Below are positions 35,049 through 46,836 of a stretch of DNA of 64,000 nt, in pieces. Within the stretch, counting starts at the first letter, position 1, and the number at the start of each line of letters is the position of its first letter. The stretch is from NCBI GenBank assembly GCA_036365455.1, contig JAWQUS010000030.1, positions 16,822,001-16,886,000 of the forward strand, read 5' to 3'. The notes under the pieces were generated by a model, which did not search any database, was not told the DNA's origin, and saw only the letters and a list, made by a program, of their open reading frames with translations. This stretch comes from Macrosoma leucophasiata (Eukaryota > Arthropoda > Insecta > Lepidoptera > Hedylidae). A program made the position numbers and the translations under genes.

Positions 35049-37439
35049 GCCACCCTTATTCTATTCTCTGTTACCTGTTACGTTTTATGTCTGTTTTATG
35101 TGTCTCGCTGTGTGTCAAATAAATGTTTCTTATCTTATCTTATTTGTCATGTTTTTTTTTTACAGATACTTTTTCAATACAAAGATCGTATTCCTTAACT
35201 TTATTTTCCATGGTCTTACCTTAATAACTAAAAAATATTATTATAATAAGTTATTTTTTTGTTTCTTTTTTATCATCTGTTTTCCGATTAGGCTGTCAAT
35301 TGACATGACGTGTGTATCTTTTAATATTCACTCTGACTTGTAATAATTTATTTGACGCGTTATAAGAGGTGATCCCGAGTAAAAAAAATGTTTCTGTATT
35401 GGTTCCTTAATCCTCATAATTATTTTCTATCATTATTTAATTGATAAGAGACAATGGATTTCACTGCTTTATTAAATTAAATTTCCATGGAACATATATA
35501 AAAATTCAGCAGGTAGATAGAGATTGGACATAGAAGCACTCTTTCACAATAATTTATTGAATTCGGTTTTTTAATCTGGCGCTCGGATGCGAAGCCCAAG
35601 ACAAAAACATTTTTACACATTGCTAAATGTAGCCTTTTAGGATGTCCCCACAGTAAGAAAAATGTATCATTACCTATTTTGTGATTTTTTTATTCCATAC
35701 AATACCACACTCACAGATTGTAGTGAAATAGGTAGTTGAAAAGAGTAGAAAACTAAATTTAAATTGAATTGTTTCCAAAGTATTATAGGATATAGAGGTG
35801 TATTTTTTAAACACAAGTAGAATTTGCGTGTTCTACTTCGGAACAAACCCGAAGTAGAACACGCAAAATTTTATGAATAATTATCTGCCAACCAATTCAA
35901 ATAACACAATATGTAGTTTAACATAAAAAAATAGTCTTATTCCAAGTAACGTAACACATTATCATACTATTAAAATTTTAAACATAGAGTATAATTAAAA
36001 AGTCATTAACGTTAGTAATAAAAAGTGTCCAAAAATATTTACGTACAGATGTACCTACCCGATGTCTATAAGATTACGGTTCACGCAAAAAGTAGTTTAC
36101 TGTTTTTGACTCGCACAAAAACGATTGAACATAGTATAAGAATTTAGTGTACATCCGCCATTACAGCAAATAGAGAGCTTCATAATAAATGTTAATATGG
36201 AAATGTGCGAGTATTAAAATTAATGTAATTAAAAGAATGAGATTAAACTCTGCTAAACATAATAGCGTTATTACTATGTTAGTATGGCACTAACATTTTG
36301 TGACTACATTTGAATATATTAGTAGTGGGAACTTCAGTTATGTATGTCATTGTTGCTTTTTATGCTGGTTGCAAAAAAATATTGATCGCCGTTCTCGCCT
36401 ACTTAATATTTACTTACATGTTTTTAAGATACGATTTATCATAAATAATTCGAACAAATTTAATCTCTATCAAGCTTTTTTAATCTCTTTCAATACGAGA
36501 TTAAAGTGTTTGATTTAAATGCAAAGTCTTAATGATCGCTGTTTCCTAATAATTTTATTGTTCTGATGTTTTTCGTAGTTCAACGTTCAATTGTTTCTTT
36601 CGTTGTTTCGTTTTTTGCCTACACATCTTAATGCTCCAAAAAACGTAGAATACCTGTCATCTGATATATATCCGTGAATATTTTCCTGGTGAAGTGTTTA
36701 GGTACTGACCATTGACCATTCACGAGGGCGATAGCACCAATTTATTTCTGTGCACCCTTAGTGATGATATCATTGCGTACCCTTTTAATATTAGGTATGT
36801 CTTCTAATTGGTCAGCTAAGGCCATCACCAAACAGCGACATCAGGAGACAAGGAACTAAACTGCCCTTTGTCTTCCTAGATTGCCCAATTACGTATCTGC
36901 TCCTCCCCCTTTATTTTGATTTGGACTTTTTTAATCTCTCGTCATTTTCCTGTATTATGCTGTTGTTGTTTCTTTTCAGCAGGGGTATTCTGTAACTCGG
37001 TGGCCATCAATTTTAAAGCAATTCGCAGTACATTACGGTTTTGACGTAACGTGATATTTACTATTATTTTTGGAAAATAGAATTGTATTGCAAAATTGTG
37101 TACTGTAAGTCTTAAAACCGAGACACACAGTACGCCTTCAGGTGTCTAGCTCGCTCCTAATGGGAAGTTTTCCAGGTGTACCTACAGTTGACCGGTCCTA
37201 GGTCAAAGACTATCAAGTGATTTTCGGTTCATCCCATCGTCATTTTTGAGCAACTTCTTGCGTAATGTAAATTTGCCTACCTCTTTCAGAGTATCGGGAC
37301 GTAGGATATTTTGCATAAGGTGCACGTGTGATGAAACGGTCAGTACCCTGATACTACAGACACCGAGGTAAAACAACGGCCTCAGAAGCGTCAATGCATC
37401 TTCATTGCGACCAGTTTTTATAGTCAGTGGTATTCATAG
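35049..37439. other. AT-rich intronic stretch
   Basis: Apart from the hairpin at 35823-35867, nothing assigned. A minus-strand frame at 37203-37394 has coding-like composition but no recognisable motif. Confidence 0.5.
35823..35867. repeat. Perfect hairpin, 19-bp arms, 7-base loop
   Basis: tttgcgtgttctacttcgg (35823-35841) pairs with 35849-35867. Confidence 0.85.
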
Positions 37440-37483
37440 CTCATTAATGTCAAGATGTGAACTGTACGCTTGTTTGCCACTAC
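37440..37483 (+). repeat. Rep-A 3' fragment
   Basis: Short remnant tcaagatgtgaactgtacgc followed by ttgtttgccacta. Confidence 0.5.
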
Positions 37484-37616
37484 CGGCTTGACGATCAACG
37501 CAAAAGAAATAAGTTTGATTGCTTTTAAACTACCATTCAACTTACACTAATAGGTCAAATGTATACGAGAACGTTGACTTATTCTGAGTAATTGCTAAGC
37601 TTGGATCATAGAGCAA

Positions 37617-37900
37617 CCCGGGCCACCGGCCGCGGCGGACCGGAGGGGAGTAGCCATATGCAGACTTTCCCCTCTGCCAAAGTACAAGCCCTAGTGGGCT
37701 TGAGATGTTTAAAAAAATGTGTGCGTGAAATTGTTTATGTATTTTGTTAAAGTCAAGGTGTGAGTTACGATTTTTGTTGCGTGTGTGTGTAGCACTAATT
37801 TCCCCCCGCAAACAATGACAGACTGTTTTGAATCGGTATTACCGATTCGGTAATAAACGCTATGACTACTCTCCGGTCGGCGGGTCCGTGTTGCTCTATG
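37617..37900. mobile_element. hAT-type miniature element, family 'CATAGAGCAAC', copy 3
   Basis: Flanked by gcttggat / gcttggag (7 of 8 identical, 37609-37616 and 37901-37908). Here both ends carry a form of the GC-rich insert (gggccaccggccgcggcgga on the left). Confidence 0.8.
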
Positions 37901-37959
37901 GCTTGGAGAGTCACAACGAAGTTATGATATTCAGATGCTAGTCACAAATGTGTAGTTTT

Positions 37960-38244
37960 ACTGGTGGTAGAGCTTCAGTGACGGAGCTCGCGGGCGTAGG
38001 CACCACCGCATTACCTAATTTACTTGCCGCTAAATGGTAGTGTTCAACACTATCGTATTCCGGTCAGGTGGTAATGTTCGGCCCTGTAATTTCCGGCGCA
38101 GAGGCATAACACCTTTAGCCTCAGGAGTGGTAACGCATCTGCATTTTGACCTTGGTCTTTGTGTGGGTTTCTAGGCTGCAGTCATCACTTAACATCAATG
38201 TGAATCTGCATGCTTGTTTGCCACTTCCATAACATAAAAAAAAA
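37960..38244 (+). repeat. Rep-A copy, full-length
   Basis: Begins actggtggtagagcttcagt and ends with an A-run at 38236-38244. Confidence 0.85.
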
Positions 38245-38509
38245 TGTCAAACAACGCTGTCTACGTGAGTACATACGTGACTGTTTCCTTACTTCGTTGA
38301 TATTGTTTTGCGCATTTTTGGAAAGACTTGATTTGATGTCAAGGTGTTCTTTTTTCGTCGTCCCGATCCTATCCTATCTATACTATCTACAATGTACTGG
38401 CGGATTGACTTGCCTTCCCATGTACTTAATAATATGTATTCGTCTTCCGATCACCTAACAAAGAGGGCAGGGTGAACAAGTTGATTCATTTGTTTTCAAA
38501 TCAGTCCAA

Positions 38510-38762
38510 TTAGCTATAATATATATAAAAATCAATTGCTGTTCGTAAGTCTCGCTAAGACTCCAGAACGGCTGAACCGATTTGTCTAATTTTGATTTTG
38601 AATGATTTTTGTAAGTCCAGGGAAGGTTTAAAAGGTAAGAAAATATGAATAAATTGAAGGAAAATAGTAAAAATCACAATTACATTTTCCCATACAAATA
38701 GTCCGTATCTACGACACATTATTTCATTCTGAGGCAATACGAAGTTTGCCGGGTCAGCTAGT
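38510..38762 (+). repeat. Related 'caattgctgttcgt ... ccgggtcagctagt' repeat
   Basis: Begins aaaatcaattgctgttcgta and ends gaagtttgccgggtcagcta; a shorter relative lies at 14070-14170. Confidence 0.5.
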
Positions 38763-38854
38763 TAGCTATAAAAAAGATAACCATTTTTTGTTCAAGCAAC
38801 CAAAATTCTATATTATTATTATGTTGATAACAACTTAGAAGCATTAATTTTTGG

Positions 38855-40708
38855 GTTATTCGTCAACTCGACACGGACGATCGGACACACGTGTGTCCAG
38901 TTGGTTAAACTTGAAATTGTAATGACTTGTTATTTCGTCGTCTGGACTCGACAATATTTTTGCGTGAGTCCACATGGTGAAACTTAAATAAAACCACTTT
39001 TATTTTTTCACCAACTGGACACTATCACTTTTTTTTTGCAAAAAAGGTACAGTCGTAGGTAGGACGTAATAAACGAGGAGATTATGCACATCATAATCTC
39101 CTCGTTTATTACGTCCTACTTAATATTTTAAATGCTAAAGTTTGTGAGTATGGATCTTTGTACTCTTTCAAGAAAAAACTACTGGATGGATTTGGATGAA
39201 ACTTTACAGTAAAGTCAAGTAGACGAAGTCGCGAGCAAAATCTAGTACTACATAATGAAAATAAACTGACTCATATTTTTGCTGAAAAAATCTAACGTTT
39301 TTTATATTTTAAAATAAAACAAATATGTATTATAATAACAATCAAATTAAAGTATGATTTATTCATAGGTATAAAGACACGGTTTGACTACCTATAGGAA
39401 AAGATTGAAAATAGCCAATATTCTCTAAATACACATCATAATTTAAAATCATTACTTCAAATATCACAAAAAATGAAGTAGGTAAGTACCAACACATAAT
39501 TTAAAGTAGCAATTACATTTCTGTATTTATTATCAAAGCCAAAGAAGTTTTGCCCTTGAAAGATACACTCCTTTTCAAATACAATCTTGCAAAGCTTGTT
39601 TGCTTGTTTACTAAATGTAGTTGCAATGACGTTTGAACAAGAATTGTACTCGGAGCTACATGCGGCATAAAATAATGAAATAAAATATCACAAAAATGAT
39701 CAATCGAGCATAAATAAGGCATCACAATTCTAAAATGTATAATTTTACAAATAATAATAGGTATAACAATCATTTTACCACAACTAAATTCATGTTGTAA
39801 AGGCTGTTTAATTTGCTTTTTAAAATCACAATCATGTATTAGTTTCTGGGTGCCACTGCGGTATTTGGCTTATAATTAAACAAAATAACGTTTTATAAGT
39901 TTCCACCATTTTATTGGGAAGCAGAGCATAAATAGTAGGAATAATGTTTGTATGATATTTTGTATGCCCAATATCGACATGAGTCGTGAATAGTTGATGG
40001 AATTTTCTAACGCATATTTTAAATCATCACAGAAGAATCTCTTTGAATGGGTTCAAGTTCTCACATGTTTGTGCAAAAACGAGAATACCAATGCGATCTA
40101 CATGCTGAAACTGTTCAAGTTTAACTGTATTAGCCATATTATTGAATAACATCCACTGAACGCCAAGTGATGTATTTCCTTTTCTATACAGTTTTTTGTT
40201 TACACTTTGGATAGTTGAGATCATCATATCAGCCGTAATATGTCCACTCCTGGACTTAAGCCTCCCCATAAGGAGATGGTGAGATACATACCCTCCCCCC
40301 TGCCACAATTGCCACGCTTGACATGTAAATTGGCGATCGCGGTGGTGGTAGTTTCATCGCAGGACGCTGCTGCCCATCTTGCATTATTGCACTTAACTAC
40401 TACGGTCCCATTGGAATCATATGACCGCCATTGTTCGGTTGACGGAGAGTTGGGATATTGGCACCTAAATGAAGTCCTTTGTCTTGAAAAATAATCTGCG
40501 TGACTGTACTTTTACATGAATTCGGTTAAAATGTGAACGTGTGTCCAGTTGGCGAAAACAAAATGGTATTTTTTTTTAAGTTTCACCATGTGGACACGCG
40601 CAATAATATTGTCGTGTCCAGAAGACGAAATTACAAGTCATTACAATTTCAAGTTTAACCAATTGGACACACGTGTGTCCGGTCGTCCATGTCGAGTTGA
40701 CGAATGAC
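38855..40708 (-). mobile_element. Decayed Mutator-like element with transposase remnants
   Basis: Inverted ends of about 150-190 bp (attcgtcaactcgacacgga, gacacacgtgtgtccagttg, aacttgaaattgtaatgact) bound 1.85 kb. On the minus strand, shifting frames between about 40310 and 39830 read RIGILVFAQTCENLNPFKEI, then FKICVRKFHQLFTTHVDI, then IIPTIYALLPNKMVETYKTL. This is the order of the MULE transposase core around its first catalytic Asp. That DGTF-type block is broken by a stop or frameshift. No clear 9-bp duplication remains. Confidence 0.7.
39059..39119. repeat. Perfect hairpin, 28-bp arms, 5-base loop
   Basis: Arms 39059-39086 and 39092-39119 (core aataaacgaggagattatg), loop cacat. It lies inside the decayed Mutator-like element. 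Confidence 0.88.
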
Positions 40709-41420
40709 TTGTATGTGGACATTTATTTTGCCTATATTTATGATACAATGTTTTATGCTCTTACATAGTTATAGGATTTTTTTTTACAACCGATTTGATT
40801 TAGGTACCTATACTTACTCGTACTAACATTTTTTAAATAATCATTGAAAGAAAAACTTTATTTTGCATAACATAATTTATCTATCACGTAACATGAATTA
40901 AAAGTATGCTTAGGGTCACAAAAAAAATAATTTTGCTAACAAAATATTTTATAACACTATTTGTAATAATTTATTAACGAGAGCGAAAAAAACAGAAAGA
41001 TTACACAAGACAAATACATAATAAGAATATCTGCAGCAGGGGTTTGTCCCTAAATTCCCACAGGCCCGACGCTTTATTCATTAAGCTATTCAGTCTATTT
41101 ATATGACAGTGATGACAGCCAATAATGCGAAATGACGAACCTTTGCGGGCAAATATTTTTGCATAATTTTGCTTGAAAATACGGAGAAAATTAATATTTC
41201 CAGGTATGAGATCTAGCTTAATAGATTTTCCGTCCCTACAAATCTCCATATTGCATATTTCATCGAAATCGTTTAGGTGCTTTTGACAAAAAAATATTTT
41301 TAGCATGCAGTTCACATTGATGTTAGTAATGAATGCAGCCTATAGAATAGATACCCACACAGAGACCAGAGGTTAAAATGCAGATACGTTGCCACCCCTG
41401 AGACCTTAGTTATTATGGCT

Positions 41421-41731
41421 TATTCTGATCATATTGGCCTTTGGAACTTTGCCGGTGAATGACAAAGAATGACTCTTTTTCTTTTCTTTTTACTCTTTGT
41501 TATCAGTTTGTAAAGGGGAAAAGAGACATTCTACTGATATACTTTTTACATTAGTTTATGACAGTTAGTTTTATCTTAGTGATATTCTTGACTTTACTTA
41601 TATTTTTTATCTTGTTTGACATGTATATCAATTGCTATTCGCTTTAATTTATTTTGTTTGTTTTTGACGTGTCATAAGAGGTGCCTGTCACCCTAAATGA
41701 ATAAATGAGTTTCTGATTCTGATTCTGATTC
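41421..41731 (+). mobile_element. Short retroelement with ctgatt-type tail inside Rep-A
   Basis: Flanked by tatggct (41414-41420 and 41732-41738). It ends with ataaatgagtttctgattct and further gattct repeats, typical of a LINE or SINE with a microsatellite-like tail. Confidence 0.7.
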
Positions 41732-41784
41732 TATGGCTCTGCGATAGTTATTACGGGGCCATTCATTACGAGTACCATCTAACC

Positions 41785-42261
41785 TAGTGGTGGGCAAACT
41801 ACGGCCCGTGGGCCGACTCCGGCCGCTTGAACGTTTTTATCTGGTCCGAGCCGCGGAGGGTCTCGAAGATAGATCGACAAGTCGAGAAGTTTATGGTTTT
41901 TTTTTATATAATGAAAGTGGCAAACGATCATGCAGCTCACATTGATGTTAAGTGATGACTGCAGCCTATAGACACCCACACAATGACCAGAGGTCAAAAT
42001 GCAGATGCGCTGCCACTTCTGAGGCATTAGGTGTTATGCCTCTGTGCCGGTAATTACAGGGCCGTACATTACGACCTGACCGGAACACGATATTGCTGAA
42101 CACTACCATTAAGCGGCAAGTATATTAGGTAATGCGTAATAAAATTTTTTTTCTGTCATGAGTATTTATTTATACAAAAAGCATTTTTCATTAATTCTAT
42201 GCCGCTGTTGGAGTTTTTGCTAAATTTTGGGCCCGCCATCATTAAAGTCTGCCTACCACTG
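41785..42261. mobile_element. hAT-type element inside Rep-A, itself carrying a Rep-A copy
   Basis: Ends are inverted (tagtggtgggcaaact / gtctgcctaccactg). The target duplication is atctaacc / aactaacc (7 of 8; 41777-41784, 42262-42269). The empty target would be the Rep-A sequence itself. Confidence 0.78.
41897..42136 (-). repeat. Rep-A copy nested in the hAT element
   Basis: T-run at 41897-41905; truncated near caagtatattaggtaatgcg. Confidence 0.78.
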
Positions 42262-42871
42262 AACTAACCGGAACACGATAGTGCTGAGCACTACCATTTG
42301 GCATCATCTCAAAAACTACCTAATGAATGGACTATGTGTAAAACTGTATGTTATTTTAGATTTTATTTGTTAAGGTGTTTACAGTCAACAACAGTCCATT
42401 TGGAAAATAAACAATCAATGCGAAGCCAGTTCTCGTCAGCTACTCAAGTTGTTTTTTAAAAACCTCTTGCTTGTTGTGAAATTCGAACTCATGAAAGGTT
42501 CCGTACGTTGGATTTTAAGGCTGATATTATTGCAGTTCATTTCAATTAAAAAATCATAAAAAAATACTTATGACGTATCTAGTTACAAAATTAACATTAA
42601 ATTTAATAACAATACATACACTAAGTCAATTTAGGTAAATGTATTAAAAATTATTAATAAACATTATATTCGCCATACATCGACGCTCACAAAATTACTA
42701 TCTACCATTAGAACAATATTTAAAAATAGAGATAAGAGTATCAGTAGAATGTCTCCTTTTCCCTTTAGGGTATCTACGCGAGTTATGGGATAGGCAGAGA
42801 GCGGGCAGCGACAAATTTTAATATCCATGTTTATCAGATTTTAAAACGCTTCCGACTTCTATCATGAAATA

Positions 42872-42900
42872 GACGTAGCCCTATTTTTTAGGGCTACGTC
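42872..42900. repeat. Perfect hairpin, 12-bp arms, T5 loop
   Basis: gacgtagcccta / tagggctacgtc around ttttt. Confidence 0.75.
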
Positions 42901-43469
42901 AGACTACATTTTATTATCCTGAAATTATTATGTGTCCAGTCATCGGAAGAGAGATAATAATCGAAGTAATATCTTTCGATAGTCCACAAAAATCAAAAAG
43001 GTATATAGGTACTTTATTTTAATTTTCTCGCACTGATTTAATAGTACATTTTTTTACGATAGCGATTTTTATCAAGTTGTATTATCAAACATTTAAAAGT
43101 GTGATTTACAATAAGGAATTGGCAATATACTTGTGGACTTTGTTTTCCACATTGAAAATATAATTTAGACACAATTATAACGTGCATTATTAAATTATTA
43201 TCGTGACAATTTTATTAAACATTACCAAAAATCGTGATAAATATTGAATTTGAGATAACTTTGGCTATAAAAATAAAATTTTGTATCGTATATGCGATAA
43301 GTTATTATTCTGTTATGTATGTTTTTATTATTATCAGCATTAAGTACATTGAAAAATAAATCGTAGGTGAATGTAGTGAACCAAGACTTGTTATGCTAAA
43401 ATATAAATCATCTATTCATTAACATTAAAATATCTTTATTTTTTTAAGTGATTATTATTTTATTTTATG

Positions 43470-43540
43470 TCATGAAAAGTGGCAAATATGCATACAGTTC
43501 ACACTACTTCACATTTATAGTGAGTGAATATGTACTCAAA
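43470..43540 (-). repeat. Rep-A 3' remnant
   Basis: Weak match (gaaaagtggcaaatatgcat then acagttcaca), no further element sequence. Confidence 0.4.
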
Positions 43541-43554
43541 TCTCTATACGACTA

Positions 43555-43726
43555 AGGCCGGATTTCACCATTTTCTTTCAGAACTCAGAACGCGTATTAG
43601 CTTAACTGACTTTAAAATTTGCATCTAATTTCAGCTTAATCACATTCAATTTACCTCGGTGAAATCCAAAATGCGTTAAGAACGTTAACGTTGATCGCGT
43701 GTCTGTACGATGGTGAAATCAGCCCT
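43555..43726. mobile_element. ~172-bp miniature element with aaggccggatttcaccat-type ends
   Basis: Ends aggccggatttcaccat / atggtgaaatcagccct flanked by TA; interior gaactcagaacgcgtattag / aaatgcgttaagaacgtt also partly inverted. Confidence 0.7.
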
Positions 43727-43949
43727 TAGTAGTAGTAAAATAACATTATAACTAACCTGATATCCCGAACTCGATCTTTTTATCAGTAACCAAAGCGATA
43801 TAGGGTTTAAAGAGGGCATTGCTAATGGTAGGCGAAGGGGTGAAGCTGAGATTAAAAGTCCAATCTATCGCAAATATGACTGACATCCGCCACATATGTT
43901 CCAACTTCTGCCTTTCTCCCTAGATAGAAAGATGTCTTTCCCTCTAGAT

Positions 43950-44134
43950 CAGAGGTTCCCAAACTATTTTTTCTTGTAGACCCCTTTCAATTTTTTTCTG
44001 GTTTCCGTGGACCCCTTCCTTGCTACATTTATATCGCATTCCCTTATTCCAATAATTTTATTCACGCCCACGTATACTCTCATCCAGTCCCATGGACCCC
44101 AGGGGGTCTATATGGACTACTTTGGGAATCACTG
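43950..44134. mobile_element. hAT-type miniature element 'CAGAGGTTCCC', copy 2
   Basis: 185 bp, inverted relative to 29100-29283. Perfect duplication ctctagat (43942-43949, 44135-44142), the reverse complement of the other copy's target. Confidence 0.88.
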
Positions 44135-44261
44135 CTCTAGATGCTCGGCTAAATATTAGACATCTATTAAAAAAGAGATCCCAATGCAGAGGTGCTAACC
44201 CCAATCCTCTAAGGCTCACGCTACTCTATGCTAGAAGTGAAACCGAACCATCTAATTAATT

Positions 44262-44425
44262 AATTTTGTATGTACGGCTCTGTATTTTTACCTACACAGA
44301 GGCATAATATCTAAGATCTTAGGAGTGGCAACGCATCTACATTGAAAAGTGATAGATAGATTAGGTAATGCTGTAATGTGTTACCCTATCTGAAGTTCCT
44401 AGACTGGAATTCGACCAGTATTTAA
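44262..44425 (-). repeat. Scrambled Rep-A remnant
   Basis: Blocks cacagaggcataatatctaa, ggagtggcaacgcatctaca and gatagattaggtaatgctg occur in non-canonical order, close to the acceptor of BTB coding exon 3. Confidence 0.45.
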
Positions 44426-44461
44426 CTTTCCCTTCTGATATATATAATTTTCAATCCCTAG

Positions 44462-44651
44462 ATACACATGTACCAGCAGTCAATGATGCGCGCCGAAGAA
44501 ATACGGCGGCGGCGTCGCGACGATGGGCCAGGGACTCACACAGCGGTGAACAACATCCTGGCGGCGGCCGCGAGGGAAATGGAAGAGGCAAGAATGAACG
44601 CGAGGACCACCAACGAGAAGATCGTCGCCAGCATACAGACTGAACATGACA
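44462..44651 (+). CDS. BTB/POZ-domain protein, third coding exon (charged coiled-coil linker)
   Basis: The exon encodes about residues 163-225 and one further base. It opens with IHMYQQSMMRAEEIRRRRR, a basic patch that could be a nuclear localisation signal. It continues as a strongly charged helical stretch with an Ala-rich core (NNILAAAAREMEEARMNAR) likely to form a coiled coil, and ends ..IQTEHDS. The acceptor has a good pyrimidine tract (ttcaatccctAG|ata), the donor is gaca|GTGAGT, and the entry phase (0) matches the donor at 18492. GC-rich codon use contrasts sharply with the AT-rich repeats on both sides. No named domain is recognised. That it belongs to the BTB gene is inferred from strand, phase and composition, with no competing gene between them. 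Confidence 0.8.
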
Positions 44652-45429
44652 GTGAGTGAGATTTTATGGGATAACGATTATAGGCAATCGGACAGGTATC
44701 GAAAATAAATGTAAACTATGATTAGAATGAATGTTTGTGAAATAATACGATGACTCATTTAATATTTTCGTGAAATATTAATGATTTATATTTTTAAATT
44801 GCAAAATAAAATGTAATAATTTTAATATTTTTTATCTGTGCTCCATTTTGAACGAAACATCAATCACAGGACGTGATGTCATATGTACAACAAATAATTG
44901 ACACAAGTGATATTTTGGTTTATTGGCGCTTTTTTTGGATATTTTCTACGTTATTTAGGTACACGAAAAATAAGTTATACGAAATTCAACATGATTAATT
45001 TGCACTTGGTTAGTCGTATGGAATTAAAAGATTCACTTTGATTGCAAACAATTGACGTCACATTGTTCAGAGTCATTCGGCACCGTTTACGCGGCATTTT
45101 TGAAATTATAAAATGTATGTGTAGTTTCTGGTACTTAAACATATTTAAATAATAAAATTAATATTTTTTATGGTTAAATAAACGTATGAAGAATATTTTT
45201 AGACACATTCTCAAAAGTAGTCCGATTCCCTATTCAAATATTGTAAAATTCAATGGCGAGAACAGTATTTTGGTTAAGGCGAAGCTTAACTCGGTTAACG
45301 GGACGCTTTTGTCCAGCCGTGGACGTGTTTTGGCTGAAATGATGATGGTGATGAACTCGGTTGTAGGTATAGTACGCGAAAAAATTTAATGCGTCCGTGA
45401 AATTAGTTACCAAGTCGCCGCAGAGAATG

Positions 45430-45745
45430 TGATTTTAAGGTATAGAAGGGATGCGGTGTATATGAAGATAGAACGATATCCGCGAAATACCGTTCCGGAG
45501 GGAGGTTAATCCATCCTTTTCTAAGCTCTGCAGTAATAAACTTGCCCACCTCCTAGGTATATCTGAGCATAAACTTCGCAAGTCCAATAGGTCTGTGTGC
45601 ATAATGGGCCTCATAGTACGTGTATATAACCGACTGCCGGCCACAATAAAGAAAAATGCAAACTCCACCACTATATTTGAAAAGGCTCACTGACCAGTTT
45701 TTTGACTCAATAAAGAATTTTATGAATCGCAAATTATTAATTAAT
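45430..45745 (+). mobile_element. LINE C-terminal and 3' UTR fragment
   Basis: Plus-strand reading IVRVYNRLPATIKKNANSTT then IFEKAH matches the usual last residues of Jockey-type LINE polyproteins. It is followed by tcaataaagaattttatgaa. Located in the intron between coding exons 3 and 4. Confidence 0.6.
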
Positions 45746-46036
45746 GTACTAACGACTGGCGACCCACTCCGGCTTCGCGCGGGTACACTGTAGGTTGTTA
45801 TTGGTAAATTGATCTAGTTTTTTCGGAATATGTTATCTATTTACCTACTATTTTATCAATTCCTACCGATTTATCTGTTTCAAACGATAATAGCAGCGCG
45901 CATACCATCTATCGCCCAAGCTCAACCTCAACCATTCCAAACATCTATCTTATTAAAATATCCATTGACTGGGTGAGGAGTTAGTAAAATGACAACTAAA
46001 AATTCAACCACACTGTAACGCTCATAACTTCCACAG

Positions 46037-46204
46037 CAACAGCAACAGAGGTGAAAAGGGAGCCGGAGGATGATCGGCCGAAGAAACGCGTGTCGATCCT
46101 CTCGCCGGAGGATGACAAGTTACGCGCCAAGAAGAAGGCGATGACAGTACGCTTCCAAGACGACAATAAGACTGATGAGCGCCCCAACAAAATTTCCTCA
46201 CCAG
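46037..46204 (+). CDS. BTB/POZ-domain protein, fourth coding exon (basic, candidate SUMO site)
   Basis: The exon completes codon 226 and encodes about residues 227-281. The peptide contains TEVKREPEDDRPKKRVS, where VKRE fits the psi-K-x-E SUMO-acceptor consensus, then a basic cluster around KLRAKKKAMTVRF. It ends ..ERPNKISSP. The acceptor is ttccacAG|ca and the donor ccag|GTATTT; entry and exit are both phase 1, so the exon could be skipped without a frameshift. The reading frame requires the first of three closely spaced AGs. A decayed copy lies at 46837-46990. Function is probably a disordered regulatory segment between the BTB domain and a C-terminal domain outside the window. Confidence 0.82.
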
Positions 46205-46296
46205 GTATTTATTCTTAATACACTAACGATCGAATAGTCTTAGGAATCGGCGTGCATGTATGAAGAGAATGAGGAAGGTAGATGAGGCACGAGAGG

Positions 46297-46374
46297 TATG
46301 TCAGGACCGGGATATCTGGCGCTCTACACTCTCTGCCTACCCCGTTAGGTACCTGGCGTGGAGATACACACATC
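46297..46374 (+). repeat. LINE-type 3' end ('ccgggatatctggcgc' family)
   Basis: Near-identical to 14312-14385; sits between the BTB exon and its decayed copy. Confidence 0.55.
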
Positions 46375-46836
46375 GAATACTATAATGTCACGGAAATTTA
46401 AGTGGGCATTAAACGTCTGTTGTCTCAATAAAACACGTAGAAAGGACAGAGATAGCTTATATTTGAGGGTTGTGCAAAATTATGTGACCTTTGAGCATTC
46501 GGCCAACAAAAGACATGTATTCGACACGCGAAACAAAATGGTCTTTCGTTTTGCGGGGTAGGTGAAACGGACCCATAGCAAAACGTAATCATCCGGTAAT
46601 CTTGATATGCGTACACAATAAGTTGAGCCCACAAGTAAACAATTACACATACGACATTAAATAATGCAACTAGTTTTATACAATGGGTATGCGCTGTGCT
46701 CTAGTACTTTTGACAAAAGCCCTACAATGCTGCGGTCTTGTTAGTTTAAATAATCTAATAATACAACAAGTACCCTAGCGTTTCACCCCTCGTCCCGCCC
46801 CTTGTGCAAACCGCAAGTCTTTATTCCGGTTATCAT

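Larger units (their letters stand above)
41304..42304 (-). repeat. Old Rep-A copy broken into three pieces by two insertions
   Basis: The pieces 41304-41420, 41739-41784 and 42262-42304 are consecutive parts of one element. They are separated by a retroelement with duplication tatggct and by a hAT element with an 8-bp duplication. Confidence 0.75.

Noticed and set aside
37203..37394. Possible gene fragment (63 codons, minus)
   Set aside because: Composition is somewhat coding-like, but I recognise no family and see no adjoining exon.
42872..42900. Transcription terminator
   Set aside because: Hairpin with a T5 loop, not a T-tract after the stem; bacterial-type terminators are not expected in this genome.
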